The notes under the pieces: model-generated
Seen by the model: only the letters and a program-made list of their open reading frames with translations
The model's database searches: none
What the model was told of the DNA's origin: nothing
Position numbers and translations under genes: made by a program
Part shown: in pieces, positions 50,101-62,202 of the stretch
Layout: the number at the start of each line of letters is the position of its first letter
Position numbering within the stretch: position 1 is the stretch's first letter
Source: Agromyces sp. Soil535
GTDB taxonomy: Bacteria; Actinomycetota; Actinomycetes; Actinomycetales; Microbacteriaceae
NCBI RefSeq assembly: GCF_001428255.1
Contig: NZ_LMRW01000029.1
Span: 63,186 to 127,185, forward strand
DNA: 64,000 nucleotides
Direction of reading: 5' to 3'

Positions 50101-53100
50101 TTGGCTGCTGCGCGCAACGCAACCACGCCCACCCCCAAGAACGGACGCGGTGCAAGCCGCCTCTCGTTCGCAAAGGTCACCGACACCCTCACCGTACCCG
50201 ACCTCCTCGCCCTCCAGACCGAGAGCTTCGACTGGCTGGTCGGCAACGACGCGTGGAAGGCGCGCGTCGAGGCTGCGGTCGAGGCCGGTCGCAAGGACCT
50301 GCCCGAGTCCACCGGCCTCGAGGAGATCTTCGAGGAGATCTCGCCCATCGAGGACCTCGGCGAGACCATGCAGCTCTCGTTCACCAACCCCGAGCTCGAG
50401 CCGCCGAAGTACACGATCGACGAGTGCAAGGAGAAGGGCAAGACCTACTCCGCGCCGCTCTACGTGAACGCCGAGTTCATGAACCACCTCACGGGTGAGA
50501 TCAAGACGCAGACCGTCTTCATGGGCGACTTCCCGCTCATGACCCCCAAAGGCACCTTCGTCATCAACGGTACCGAGCGCGTCGTCGTCTCGCAGCTCGT
50601 CCGTTCGCCCGGCGTCTACTTCGAGCGCACCCCCGAGAAGACCTCCGACAAGGACATCTACTCGGCGCGCGTCATCCCGAGCCGCGGCGCGTGGCTCGAG
50701 TTCGAGATCGACAAGCGCGACCAGGTCGGCGTCCGCATCGACCGCAAGCGCAAGCAGTCCGTCACGGTGTTCCTGAAGGCCCTTGGCCTCACGAGCGAGG
50801 AGATCCTCGAGGAGTTCGCCGGCTACGAGTCGATCGCGCTCACCCTCGAGAAGGACAACATCCTCACGAAGGAAGAGGCGCTCAAGGACATCTACCGCAA
50901 GCTGCGCCCGGGCGAGCAGGTCGCCGCCGAGGCCGCGCGTGCGCTCCTCGACAACTTCTACTTCAACCCGAAGCGCTACGACCTCGCCAAGGTCGGCCGG
51001 TACAAGATCAACAACAAGCTCGGCCTCGAGGCGCCGCTCACCGACTCGGTGCTCACGGTGCAGGACATCGTCGCCACGATCAAGTACCTCGTCGCCCTGC
51101 ACGACGAGCGCACGACGATCCCGGGTCGCCGCGGCGGCAAGGCGGTCGACCTCCGCCTCGACGTCGACGACATCGACAACTTCGGCAACCGTCGCATCCG
51201 CGCGGTCGGCGAGCTCATCCAGAACCAGGTGCGCACCGGCCTCAGCCGGATGGAGCGCGTCGTTCGCGAGCGCATGACCACGCAGGACATCGAGGCGATC
51301 ACCCCGCAGACCCTGATCAACGTGCGACCCGTCGTCGCGGCGATCAAGGAGTTCTTCGGCACGTCGCAGCTGTCGCAGTTCATGGACCAGAACAACCCGC
51401 TGGCCGGCCTCACGCACAAACGCCGCCTCTCGGCGCTCGGCCCCGGCGGCCTCTCGCGCGACCGCGCGGGCGTCGAGGTCCGCGACGTGCACCCCTCGCA
51501 CTACGGCCGGATGTGCCCGATCGAGACGCCGGAAGGCCCGAACATCGGCCTCATCGGCTCGCTCGCGTCGTTCGCGCGCATCAACTCGTTCGGCTTCATC
51601 GAGACGCCGTACCGCAAGGTTGTCTCGGGCAAGGTCACCGCGCAGATCGACTACCTCACCGCGATGGAGGAGGAAGACTACATCGTCGCCCAGGCCAACG
51701 CGCCGTTGAAGGCCGACGGCCACTTCGTGGAGGACCGCGTGCTCGCCCGCAAGAAGGGCGGCGAGGTCGACCTGTTCCCGGCCGACGAGATCGGCTACAT
51801 GGACGTCTCGCCGCGCCAGATGGTGTCGGTCGCCACGTCGCTCATCCCATTCCTCGAGCACGACGACGCGAACCGCGCCCTCATGGGTGCGAACATGCAG
51901 CGCCAGGCGGTGCCGCTGCTGCGCAGCGACTCGCCGTTCGTCGGCACCGGCATGGAGGGCTACGCCGCGATCGACGCGGGTGACGTGGTCGCCGCCGACA
52001 AGGCGGGCGTCGTCGCCGAGGTCTCGGCCGACACGGTCACCGTGCAGCTCGACGAGGGCGGCACGCAGACCTACTACCTGCGCAAGTTCGACCGCTCCAA
52101 CCAGGGCACGTCGTACAACAACCGCGTCATCGTCTCGGCGGGCGACCGCATCGAGGCCGGCGAGGTCATCGCCGACGGTCCCGCGACCGACAACGGCGAG
52201 CTCGCGCTCGGCAAGAACCTCCTCGTGGCGTTCATGCCGTGGGAGGGCCACAACTTCGAGGACGCGATCATCCTCAGCCAGAACCTCGTGAAGGACGACG
52301 TGCTCTCGTCGATCCACATCGAGGAGTACGAGGTCGACGCGCGTGACACGAAGCTCGGCAAGGAGGAGATCACCCGTGACCTCCCCAACGTCAGCCCCGA
52401 CCTGCTCGCCGACCTCGACGAGCGCGGCATCATCCGCATCGGCGCCGAGGTGCGTCCCGGCGACATCCTCGTGGGCAAGGTCACGCCGAAGGGCGAGACC
52501 GAGCTCTCGGCCGAGGAGCGACTGCTCCGCGCGATCTTCAACGAGAAGAGCCGCGAGGTGCGCGACACGTCGCTGAAGGTCCCCCACGGTGAGCAGGGCA
52601 CGATCATCGGCGTCAAGGTGTTCGACGCGCAGGACGGCGACGACGAGCTCGGCTCGGGCGTCAACCAGCGCGTGGTCGTCTACATCGCCCAGAAGCGCAA
52701 GATCACCGAGGGCGACAAGCTCGCCGGCCGCCACGGCAACAAGGGCGTCATCTCGAAGATCCTCCCGGTCGAGGACATGCCGTTCCTCGCCGACGGCACG
52801 CCGGTCGACGTCATCCTGAACCCGCTCGGCATCCCCGGTCGCATGAACTTCGGCCAGGTGCTCGAGACCCACCTCGGATGGGTCGCCAAGCAGGGCTGGA
52901 AGGTCGACGGCAACCCGGCGTGGGCCAAGAAGCTCCCGAAGGACGCGCATGAGGCGGCGCCCGGCACCAAGGTCGCGACCCCGGTGTTCGACGGCGCGCT
53001 CGAAGAGGAGATCGCGGGTCTCCTCGACTCGACGCTTCCCAATCGCGACGGCGAGCGACTGATCGACTCGAGCGGCAAGACGCAGCTCTACGACGGCCGC

Positions 53101-53592
53101 TCCGGCGAGCCCTTCCCGTACCCGGTCTCGGTCGGCTACATGTACATCCTGAAGCTGCACCACCTCGTGGACGACAAGATCCACGCGCGCTCCACCGGCC
53201 CGTACTCGATGATCACCCAGCAGCCGCTGGGTGGGAAGGCGCAGTTCGGCGGCCAGCGCTTCGGTGAGATGGAGGTGTGGGCGCTCGAGGCCTACGGCGC
53301 CGCATACGCGCTGCAGGAGCTCCTCACGATCAAGTCCGACGACATCCTCGGCCGCGTCAAGGTGTACGAGGCCATCGTCAAGGGCGAGAACATCCAGGAG
53401 CCCGGCATCCCCGAGTCCTTCAAGGTGCTCATGAAGGAGATGCAGTCGCTCTGCCTGAACGTCGAGGTCCTCTCGGCCGACGGCACCGCCGTGAGCCTGC
53501 GCGACACCGATGACGAGGCCTTCCGCGCAGCGGAGGAGCTCGGCATCAACATCTCCGCGCGCTTCGAATCGTCGAACATCGACGAGATCTGA
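50101..53592 (+). CDS. rpoB: RNA polymerase beta subunit
   Basis: An 1163-aa beta subunit. The TTG at 50101 has GGAGG with 9-nt spacing; the protein begins MAAARNATTPTPKNGRGASRLSF, as in Microbacteriaceae. The rifampicin pocket is intact and of the susceptible type: QLSQFMDQNNPL, LTHKRRLSALGPGG with Ser444 equal to E. coli Ser531. Other conserved parts: GRMCPIETPEGPNIGLIGSL, NQRVVVYIAQKRKITEGDKLAGRHGNKG (in parts), MEVWALEAYGAA. It ends FESSNIDEI. Followed by rpoC after 40 nt. Confidence 0.99.
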   Translation: MAAARNATTPTPKNGRGASRLSFAKVTDTLTVPDLLALQTESFDWLVGNDAWKARVEAAVEAGRKDLPESTGLEEIFEEISPIEDLGETMQLSFTNPELEPPKYTIDECKEKGKTYSAPLYVNAEFMNHLTGEIKTQTVFMGDFPLMTPKGTFVINGTERVVVSQLVRSPGVYFERTPEKTSDKDIYSARVIPSRGAWLEFEIDKRDQVGVRIDRKRKQSVTVFLKALGLTSEEILEEFAGYESIALTLEKDNILTKEEALKDIYRKLRPGEQVAAEAARALLDNFYFNPKRYDLAKVGRYKINNKLGLEAPLTDSVLTVQDIVATIKYLVALHDERTTIPGRRGGKAVDLRLDVDDIDNFGNRRIRAVGELIQNQVRTGLSRMERVVRERMTTQDIEAITPQTLINVRPVVAAIKEFFGTSQLSQFMDQNNPLAGLTHKRRLSALGPGGLSRDRAGVEVRDVHPSHYGRMCPIETPEGPNIGLIGSLASFARINSFGFIETPYRKVVSGKVTAQIDYLTAMEEEDYIVAQANAPLKADGHFVEDRVLARKKGGEVDLFPADEIGYMDVSPRQMVSVATSLIPFLEHDDANRALMGANMQRQAVPLLRSDSPFVGTGMEGYAAIDAGDVVAADKAGVVAEVSADTVTVQLDEGGTQTYYLRKFDRSNQGTSYNNRVIVSAGDRIEAGEVIADGPATDNGELALGKNLLVAFMPWEGHNFEDAIILSQNLVKDDVLSSIHIEEYEVDARDTKLGKEEITRDLPNVSPDLLADLDERGIIRIGAEVRPGDILVGKVTPKGETELSAEERLLRAIFNEKSREVRDTSLKVPHGEQGTIIGVKVFDAQDGDDELGSGVNQRVVVYIAQKRKITEGDKLAGRHGNKGVISKILPVEDMPFLADGTPVDVILNPLGIPGRMNFGQVLETHLGWVAKQGWKVDGNPAWAKKLPKDAHEAAPGTKVATPVFDGALEEEIAGLLDSTLPNRDGERLIDSSGKTQLYDGRSGEPFPYPVSVGYMYILKLHHLVDDKIHARSTGPYSMITQQPLGGKAQFGGQRFGEMEVWALEAYGAAYALQELLTIKSDDILGRVKVYEAIVKGENIQEPGIPESFKVLMKEMQSLCLNVEVLSADGTAVSLRDTDDEAFRAAEELGINISARFESSNIDEI

Positions 53593-53632
53593 TCCCGGCC
53601 AGAACGACGACAGAGACTTTCTAGGAGAGAAA

Positions 53633-57529
<3,897 letters not shown>

Positions 57530-57536
57530 TCCCGCA

Positions 57537-57569
57537 GGTCGAGTAGGCGCGCAGCGCCGTATCGAGACC
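57537..57569. repeat. GGTCGAG...GAGACC hairpin repeat after rpoC
   Basis: GGTC-GAGTA-GGCGC-GCA-GCGCC-GTATCGA-GACC, with outer GGTC/GACC and inner GGCGC/GCGCC pairs. It starts 7 nt after the rpoC stop. A degenerate copy is at 35345-35376. It resembles the GGTCTCGATAC-type extragenic palindromes common in Microbacteriaceae (from memory). Confidence 0.65.
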
Positions 57570-57571
57570 GC

Positions 57572-57605
57572 ACGAAGGGCCCCGGAGCGATCCGGGGCCC
57601 TTCGT
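57572..57605 (+). terminator. Strong hairpin terminator of rpoBC
   Basis: CGAAGGGCCCCGG (57573-57585) pairs perfectly with 57592-57604 around an AGCGAT loop; an A-T pair extends it. It lies 43 nt after the rpoC stop and is followed by CGTTCC rather than a pure T tract. Confidence 0.8.
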
Positions 57606-57765
57606 CGTTCCGGCACGCCTCGGTCGACGCTCCGTCGGTCGAGCGGATGCCGCATCTCCACGCGTCACGGTCCGTCCTGATGGTGCCGGTGGGGGCAGGG
57701 GCGGTAGCATCAGGCACTTCGTCCCAGCCTCCCACGCCGGGACGCACCCAGTGAAAGGCACCGCG

Positions 57766-58455
57766 TTGTCGCAGGTACCCTCCGCCGAGCGCCCTCCCCT
57801 CGTCCGCCGACCGGTGTTCTGGCTCCTCCTGATCGCGGCGGTGTTGGTCGTGGTCATCGCCGTGGTCCTCGGGTTCGCACTCGGCGCGCCCCGCGGCGGC
57901 GACGCGGCCACGATGGCCGCCCCGACGTCTGCACCTCGGGCGACGACGGATGCCGCGACGGCCCCGGCGACCGAGACGGCGTCGCCCGCGGACCAGACCG
58001 GCGTGGTGATCCCTGCGACGTGCGACGGCATCTACACGCGCGACTGGTCAGGCGACCTCGCACCGCGGGTGCTCAATCCGGCGTGGGTCTCCGACCCGGC
58101 GCGCGGGTTCAAGCGCTATGGCAGCAACGATGTCGGGCTGGTGACGATGCTCGAGGCGACGACGCGCCTCGAGTGCAACTGGGTGCCCGAGGGCGGAGCA
58201 ACCCACCTGTTCCTGGTGACCGGGGTCGCTCAGCTGACCCCCGAGCAGCAGGGGAGCATCCTCGACCACCTGGCGACCACCGACATGGACTGCTACGACG
58301 AGTCGGGCGGAACCCGATGCGTCATCGAGCGCGAGGAAAGCGAGACCTGGGGTGAGTCGCACTTCGTGCGCGACGGCATCTGGATCGCGACGAGGTGGGG
58401 CGTGAGCGGGCCCAGCGGCTACACCGCCGACATCGTGGCCGCGATCTTCGGCTGA
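57766..58455 (+). CDS. Membrane-anchored extracytoplasmic protein, unknown function
   Basis: A 229-aa protein. TTG 57766 has AAAGG 6 nt upstream; GTG 57751 is the alternative start. A single N-terminal helix at residues about 18-40 (FWLLLIAAVLVVVIAVVLGFAL in parts) is followed by an Ala/Thr/Pro linker and a soluble domain with three or four Cys (PATCDGIYT, LECNWVPEG, DCYDESGGTRCVIE), which could be disulfide-bonded outside the cell. No family recognised. A small hairpin follows. Confidence 0.75.
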   Translation: MSQVPSAERPPLVRRPVFWLLLIAAVLVVVIAVVLGFALGAPRGGDAATMAAPTSAPRATTDAATAPATETASPADQTGVVIPATCDGIYTRDWSGDLAPRVLNPAWVSDPARGFKRYGSNDVGLVTMLEATTRLECNWVPEGGATHLFLVTGVAQLTPEQQGSILDHLATTDMDCYDESGGTRCVIEREESETWGESHFVRDGIWIATRWGVSGPSGYTADIVAAIFG

Positions 58456-58462
58456 ATCGCAT

Positions 58463-58480
58463 CCCGCGCGGCTCCGCGGG
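58463..58480 (+). terminator. Short hairpin after the 57766 gene
   Basis: CCCGCG-cggctc-CGCGGG is a 6-bp stem 8 nt after the stop codon at 58455. No T tract follows, so the call is modest. Confidence 0.4.
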
Positions 58481-58546
58481 TCGGCGGATGCCCGTTGCTA
58501 CAGTGGGCCCATCGCGGGTGCGAGGGCGCCCGGAAGGAGCGCGATC

Positions 58547-59572
58547 ATGAGCAGCACGACTCCCGGATCCGACCCGGATCACCCGCACGACGCCGACGCG
58601 GCCGAAGGCGAGCAGGCACCCGTGGCCGAGCCCGTGAGCGCGGCCGAGCCGGGCGATACCGCCCCGCAAGTGCCCGTTCCCTCCGCGCCCGAGCCGGCTG
58701 CGGCATTCGAGACATCGGAGCCCGAGCCCGTCGCCCCGGTCGTCGAGCCCGAGCCGGCAGCCACTGTCGAGCCCGAGCCGGTAGCCCCCCTCGAGCCAGA
58801 GCCAGTGGAGTCGCCGGATGCCGCGACCGCCCAGCTCGACGCGGCGGTGGAGCGCGCGACCGCCGCGCCCGCAGCATCCGACTACGACGAGGCGGGCGAG
58901 GCCGAACCTGCCGCCGCCGAGGTGCCCCACGAGACGTACATGCCCGCTGCGACGGTGGCCGCCGGCGCCGCCACGCTCGCGCCTCAGCCCGAGGCCGTCG
59001 CCCCGTCGGCAGCGCAGACCGTCTACGTGCAGGCGCCCAAGCCGCCGAGGTCCCGCGGCAACCGCGGATTCGGGGTCCTCGTCGCCCTCATCGGCACGGT
59101 GCTCTTCGCGCTGCTCTACGCGGGCATCGCCTACCTGTTGCTCCTCGGGCAGGGTGATGCCGCCGAGGCGACGTCGGTGTTCACGCAGTTCGTCACCCGA
59201 CCGGTGTACTGGGTGCCGATCGTCGCGTGCTTCGTGGGCTTCGCGCTGCTCGCCGCGATCGTGAACCGCGGGGCGTGGTGGTACTACGCCGTCTTCGGCC
59301 TGCTGGTCGGGGTGCTCGTGTACTTCTCCTATGTCGGTGCCGCCCTGCTCACCGTCGAGGCATGGACGCTCACGGTGGACGAGGCTCGCGAGTTCATCGG
59401 CCAGCGCTGGCTCGACCCCTTCGCGATCGTGGCGGCCGTCGTGGCGCGCGAGATCCCGATCTGGTTCGGCGGCTGGATCGCCGCCCGTGGTCGCACCGTC
59501 ACCGAGCGCAACCGCCTCGCGCTCGAGGCCTACGACCGCGAGCTGGCAGCCGGACCGCAGCCGCAGCGCTGA
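58547..59572 (+). CDS. Membrane protein with acidic Glu-Pro-rich N-terminal half
   Basis: A 341-aa protein; the ATG at 58547 follows GGAAGGAGCGCGATC. Residues 1-165 are disordered and acidic with repeated EPEPV units (EPEPVAPVVEPEPAATVEPEPVAP in parts). Residues about 180-310 hold four hydrophobic segments (GFGVLVALIGTVLFALLYAG, VYWVPIVACFVGFALL, WWYYAVFGLLVGVLVYF, FAIVAAVVAREIPIWFGGWI). The C-terminus is charged. Unknown function; this architecture is common in actinobacterial membrane proteins of unknown role. Convergent with the lipoprotein gene. Confidence 0.75.
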   Translation: MSSTTPGSDPDHPHDADAAEGEQAPVAEPVSAAEPGDTAPQVPVPSAPEPAAAFETSEPEPVAPVVEPEPAATVEPEPVAPLEPEPVESPDAATAQLDAAVERATAAPAASDYDEAGEAEPAAAEVPHETYMPAATVAAGAATLAPQPEAVAPSAAQTVYVQAPKPPRSRGNRGFGVLVALIGTVLFALLYAGIAYLLLLGQGDAAEATSVFTQFVTRPVYWVPIVACFVGFALLAAIVNRGAWWYYAVFGLLVGVLVYFSYVGAALLTVEAWTLTVDEAREFIGQRWLDPFAIVAAVVAREIPIWFGGWIAARGRTVTERNRLALEAYDRELAAGPQPQR

Positions 59573-59613
59573 CGGGGGCCGCCGGCCCGGCGGGTGCTCG
59601 GGAAAGCCGACGC

Positions 59614-60378
59614 TCAGGATCGGCAGTCGATCACGGGGTCGGCGGGCGCCGTCACCGCAACCGGTTCGCCCCAACCGGTGAAGGAGAACTCGCCGTCACC
59701 GCTGCCGTCGCCGGCCGTGAAGGCGACGGGAAGCGGCGGCCCTGTACGTTCCACCGTCAACGCCCCGACCGGTGCCTCTGAGGCGCCGACGATGACCGAA
59801 ACGGTCGCTTCGTCGTCTTCGGGCGGCTCCACGGTCAGTGACTCGCTGGACTCGAGCAGCGACGCCACGAGATCGGCCGGACGCAGGAGCGGCGACCACT
59901 CGTCGAGGAACGTCTCCTCACCCGTCGAGCACACGAAACCCTGCTCGACGGCTGCCGGGCCGGTGCGTTCGGCGTAGGCGGCGTTGCCGCGCACGTAGGT
60001 GCGCCCGTCGACGAGCACGACCTCGAACTCCAGGTCACCCGCGGTGACCTTCGCGGTCGCCGCGCCGGGACGGCCGGTGTAGTCGATCGCGAGTGAGCGG
60101 CCGGGCGCGGGTCCGGTGTCGGATGCAACGGCGCTGAGCTCGGTGAACGAGCCCGAGTAGCGCACCGAGCCGGCCGCGTGCACGGCGTCGGTCACTTCGC
60201 GCGCTGCGGCGTCCGCGCTGAGGAGCCAGAGTCCGTTGCCGGTGACTTCGGCTGGGTCGAACGCCTCGAGGTCGATCCCAGCCGGGGGAGCGGGGGCGGT
60301 CGACGTGGCGGCGCACGCCGTGAGCGGCAGGACGGCGACGGCGACGAGCGCCGAGACGACCGGATGCCGCATCCGCAT
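59614..60378 (-). CDS. Putative lipoprotein, unknown function
   Basis: A 254-aa protein. Signal and lipobox: MRMRHPVVSALVAVAVLPLTAC with C22 (LTAC). The mature part starts with a Pro/Ala linker and has a possible LolA/LppX-like fold: SADAAAREVTDAVHAAGSVRYSGSFTE, RSLAIDYTGRPGAATAKVTAG, EFEVVLVDGRTYVRGNAAY, a pattern of alternating beta strands seen in mycobacterial LprG/LppX proteins. Family assignment is inferred. The ATG overlaps the upstream gene stop (TGATG). Confidence 0.72.
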   Translation of the reverse strand: MRMRHPVVSALVAVAVLPLTACAATSTAPAPPAGIDLEAFDPAEVTGNGLWLLSADAAAREVTDAVHAAGSVRYSGSFTELSAVASDTGPAPGRSLAIDYTGRPGAATAKVTAGDLEFEVVLVDGRTYVRGNAAYAERTGPAAVEQGFVCSTGEETFLDEWSPLLRPADLVASLLESSESLTVEPPEDDEATVSVIVGASEAPVGALTVERTGPPLPVAFTAGDGSGDGEFSFTGWGEPVAVTAPADPVIDCRS

Positions 60379-60932
60379 CACTCGGCCGAGTCGGCGATGC
60401 ACGCGCTCCGGCCGCCCTGCCCGCCGAGGGCCGACGCGTCGAGCGACACCTCGGCACCGACGTCGGCTGGACGGACGACGAAGCACGTGTCGTCCTCGTA
60501 GAGCCCGGCTGCGGCGGGGATCCACGCCTCCGTGCCGCGGACGAGCTGGCTGAGGTCGGCGACGTCGCCGTCGCCGCCCACTGCGAAGATCGCGTACGCC
60601 GCGTCGGGTCCGTCCCAGTCGAGATGGACGTTGCCGGCGTCATCGGAGATCGCGAGCGCGCTCACCCGCACGGAGTCGTCGGTGAGCGCGGAGACGATGA
60701 ACCAGGCAGTGGCGCCGAGCAGTGCGAGCACGGTCAGTCCGACGGAGACGAGGAACGCCGGATGCCGCCACCACGTGCGCTCGCGCTCGGGTGCCTCGGC
60801 GAGCTCGGGGAGGACGGACCCCGTGGTGCCGAGCGGACGGACCGCACCGGCGGAGTCCAAGCGGGTCTGCCCGGGTGCCGACCCGAGCCTCGTGTGGCCT
60901 GCCGTCGTCTGTTGCCGCGGGCTGTCGGACAT
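60378..60932 (-). CDS. Single-pass membrane protein, unknown function
   Basis: A 184-aa protein; ATG 60932 has AAGGGGAG upstream. Residues 1-60 are cytoplasmic and Gly/Thr/Arg-rich (HTRLGSAPGQTRLDSAG repeats TRL motifs); one helix at about 63-85 (AFLVSVGLTVLALLGATAWFIVSAL in parts); then an outer domain with HLDWDGPDAAYAIF and two Cys that may pair. It forms a two-gene unit with the downstream lipoprotein. Confidence 0.7.
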   Translation of the reverse strand: MSDSPRQQTTAGHTRLGSAPGQTRLDSAGAVRPLGTTGSVLPELAEAPERERTWWRHPAFLVSVGLTVLALLGATAWFIVSALTDDSVRVSALAISDDAGNVHLDWDGPDAAYAIFAVGGDGDVADLSQLVRGTEAWIPAAAGLYEDDTCFVVRPADVGAEVSLDASALGGQGGRSACIADSAE

Positions 60933-61082
60933 CGCTCCCCTTCGTCGACGGCTCGGACGGCCGATCGCATCGGCCGAGCGGATCGGCCGCACGCGGGGCC
61001 GGGCGGGCCGGCCGGCGCCGACCGCGTACCATGCTATATCGAGCGCTCGGGCGCTCGAGTCGACTGCGATGACGGGAGAACG

Positions 61083-62180
61083 ATGGCGGGGGCGACCGGG
61101 CGCGGGATCACCGCCGCCGTCTTCGCGGTCGTCATCCTCGCGGTCGCTTCCGCGGCACCATCCGGCGCGACCGCCGTCGAGGTCGGGCCCCCGGTCGCCG
61201 GTCCCACCGACATCGCCGTGCCCTACCTCGGCACCGCGACCATCGAGCCGGCCGAGGGCTGGCAGATCGTCGACTGCGACGGGTCCGCGGCGGCGTCACC
61301 GCTCGTCGTCGCGTGCCACGGCGATCGCATCGAGCTCGCGGCGACGACCTACGATCCCGATGCCGGTGCGACCGTGATCCCCGTCGCGCTCACGAATGGG
61401 CGTACCGCGATGACGTTCGACTACGCCGTGACGACCGAGCCCCCGGAGGCACCGACGGTCGCCGTGACGCGCACCGCGGCTCCGGCGGCGGCCGGTTCCG
61501 TGGTGATGGTGCCGATCAGCGACGTCGGCATCGAGTGTCTCGTGTGCGCGAACGGCGGCGCTCTCGAAGTGGTCGGCGTGCGCCCCGTCGACGCCGGCAC
61601 GGCCGTCGCGACGTCGACGCATGTGGTCTTCCGCGCGTCAGCCGGTTTCTCCGGCGAAGCCGAAGTCGTCGTCCGCTTCCTCGACGACTACGGCACTGCC
61701 TCGCTCGAGGCGAGTCACTTCGTCCCGGTCTACCGCCCGAACGACTCCGCGCTCGTCGCGCTCAGCGTCTTCGCGCCGCTCGAGGCATCGGGCGCGACCA
61801 CGCTCGACCTCGCTTCGCTCGTCTTCCCGACCGCCGACAGCGAGGTGCGCTTCCTCGGCTGCGGCGCCGCCGTGCACGGCGGCGTCGTCTGCGCAGCCGA
61901 CGGAACGGCCGAGTACACGCCCCTCGCCGAGACCGCGGTCGATCAGTTCAGCTTCCAGGTGGCGTCCTCCGACGGCGAGCAGGCCACCGGATCCGTCACG
62001 CTCGTCGCCCAAGGCGCAGGTCTGCCGACGGCAGGTCCCGCGCCGGCGTCTGGAGCCGACGACGGCGAGCCCGTGGCATCCGCGATCGTGCCGGCACAGC
62101 CCGTCGAGCGGGACGGCGACGAACGCGAGGGTGCCTTCGCCGTGCTCATCGGCACAATGGACCGGGTGGGCGCCCGATGA
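61083..62180 (+). CDS. Secreted Ig-like repeat protein
   Basis: A 365-aa protein with a signal peptide (residues 1-28, GRGITAAVFAVVILAVASAAPSGA in parts). The mature part has Ala/Val/Thr-rich beta segments arranged like tandem Ig-type or cadherin-like domains (FTVVISDV-like VVMVPISDVGIECLVC, GFSGEAEVVVRFLDDYGTASL, DQFSFQVASSDGEQATGSVTL). A cluster of Cys appears in ECLVC. 22 bp ahead of the FtsK-type ATPase gene on the same strand, so it probably belongs to that secretion locus. Confidence 0.7.
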   Translation: MAGATGRGITAAVFAVVILAVASAAPSGATAVEVGPPVAGPTDIAVPYLGTATIEPAEGWQIVDCDGSAAASPLVVACHGDRIELAATTYDPDAGATVIPVALTNGRTAMTFDYAVTTEPPEAPTVAVTRTAAPAAAGSVVMVPISDVGIECLVCANGGALEVVGVRPVDAGTAVATSTHVVFRASAGFSGEAEVVVRFLDDYGTASLEASHFVPVYRPNDSALVALSVFAPLEASGATTLDLASLVFPTADSEVRFLGCGAAVHGGVVCAADGTAEYTPLAETAVDQFSFQVASSDGEQATGSVTLVAQGAGLPTAGPAPASGADDGEPVASAIVPAQPVERDGDEREGAFAVLIGTMDRVGAR

Positions 62181-62202
62181 GCGCCACAGGAGGGTGGAAC
62201 GC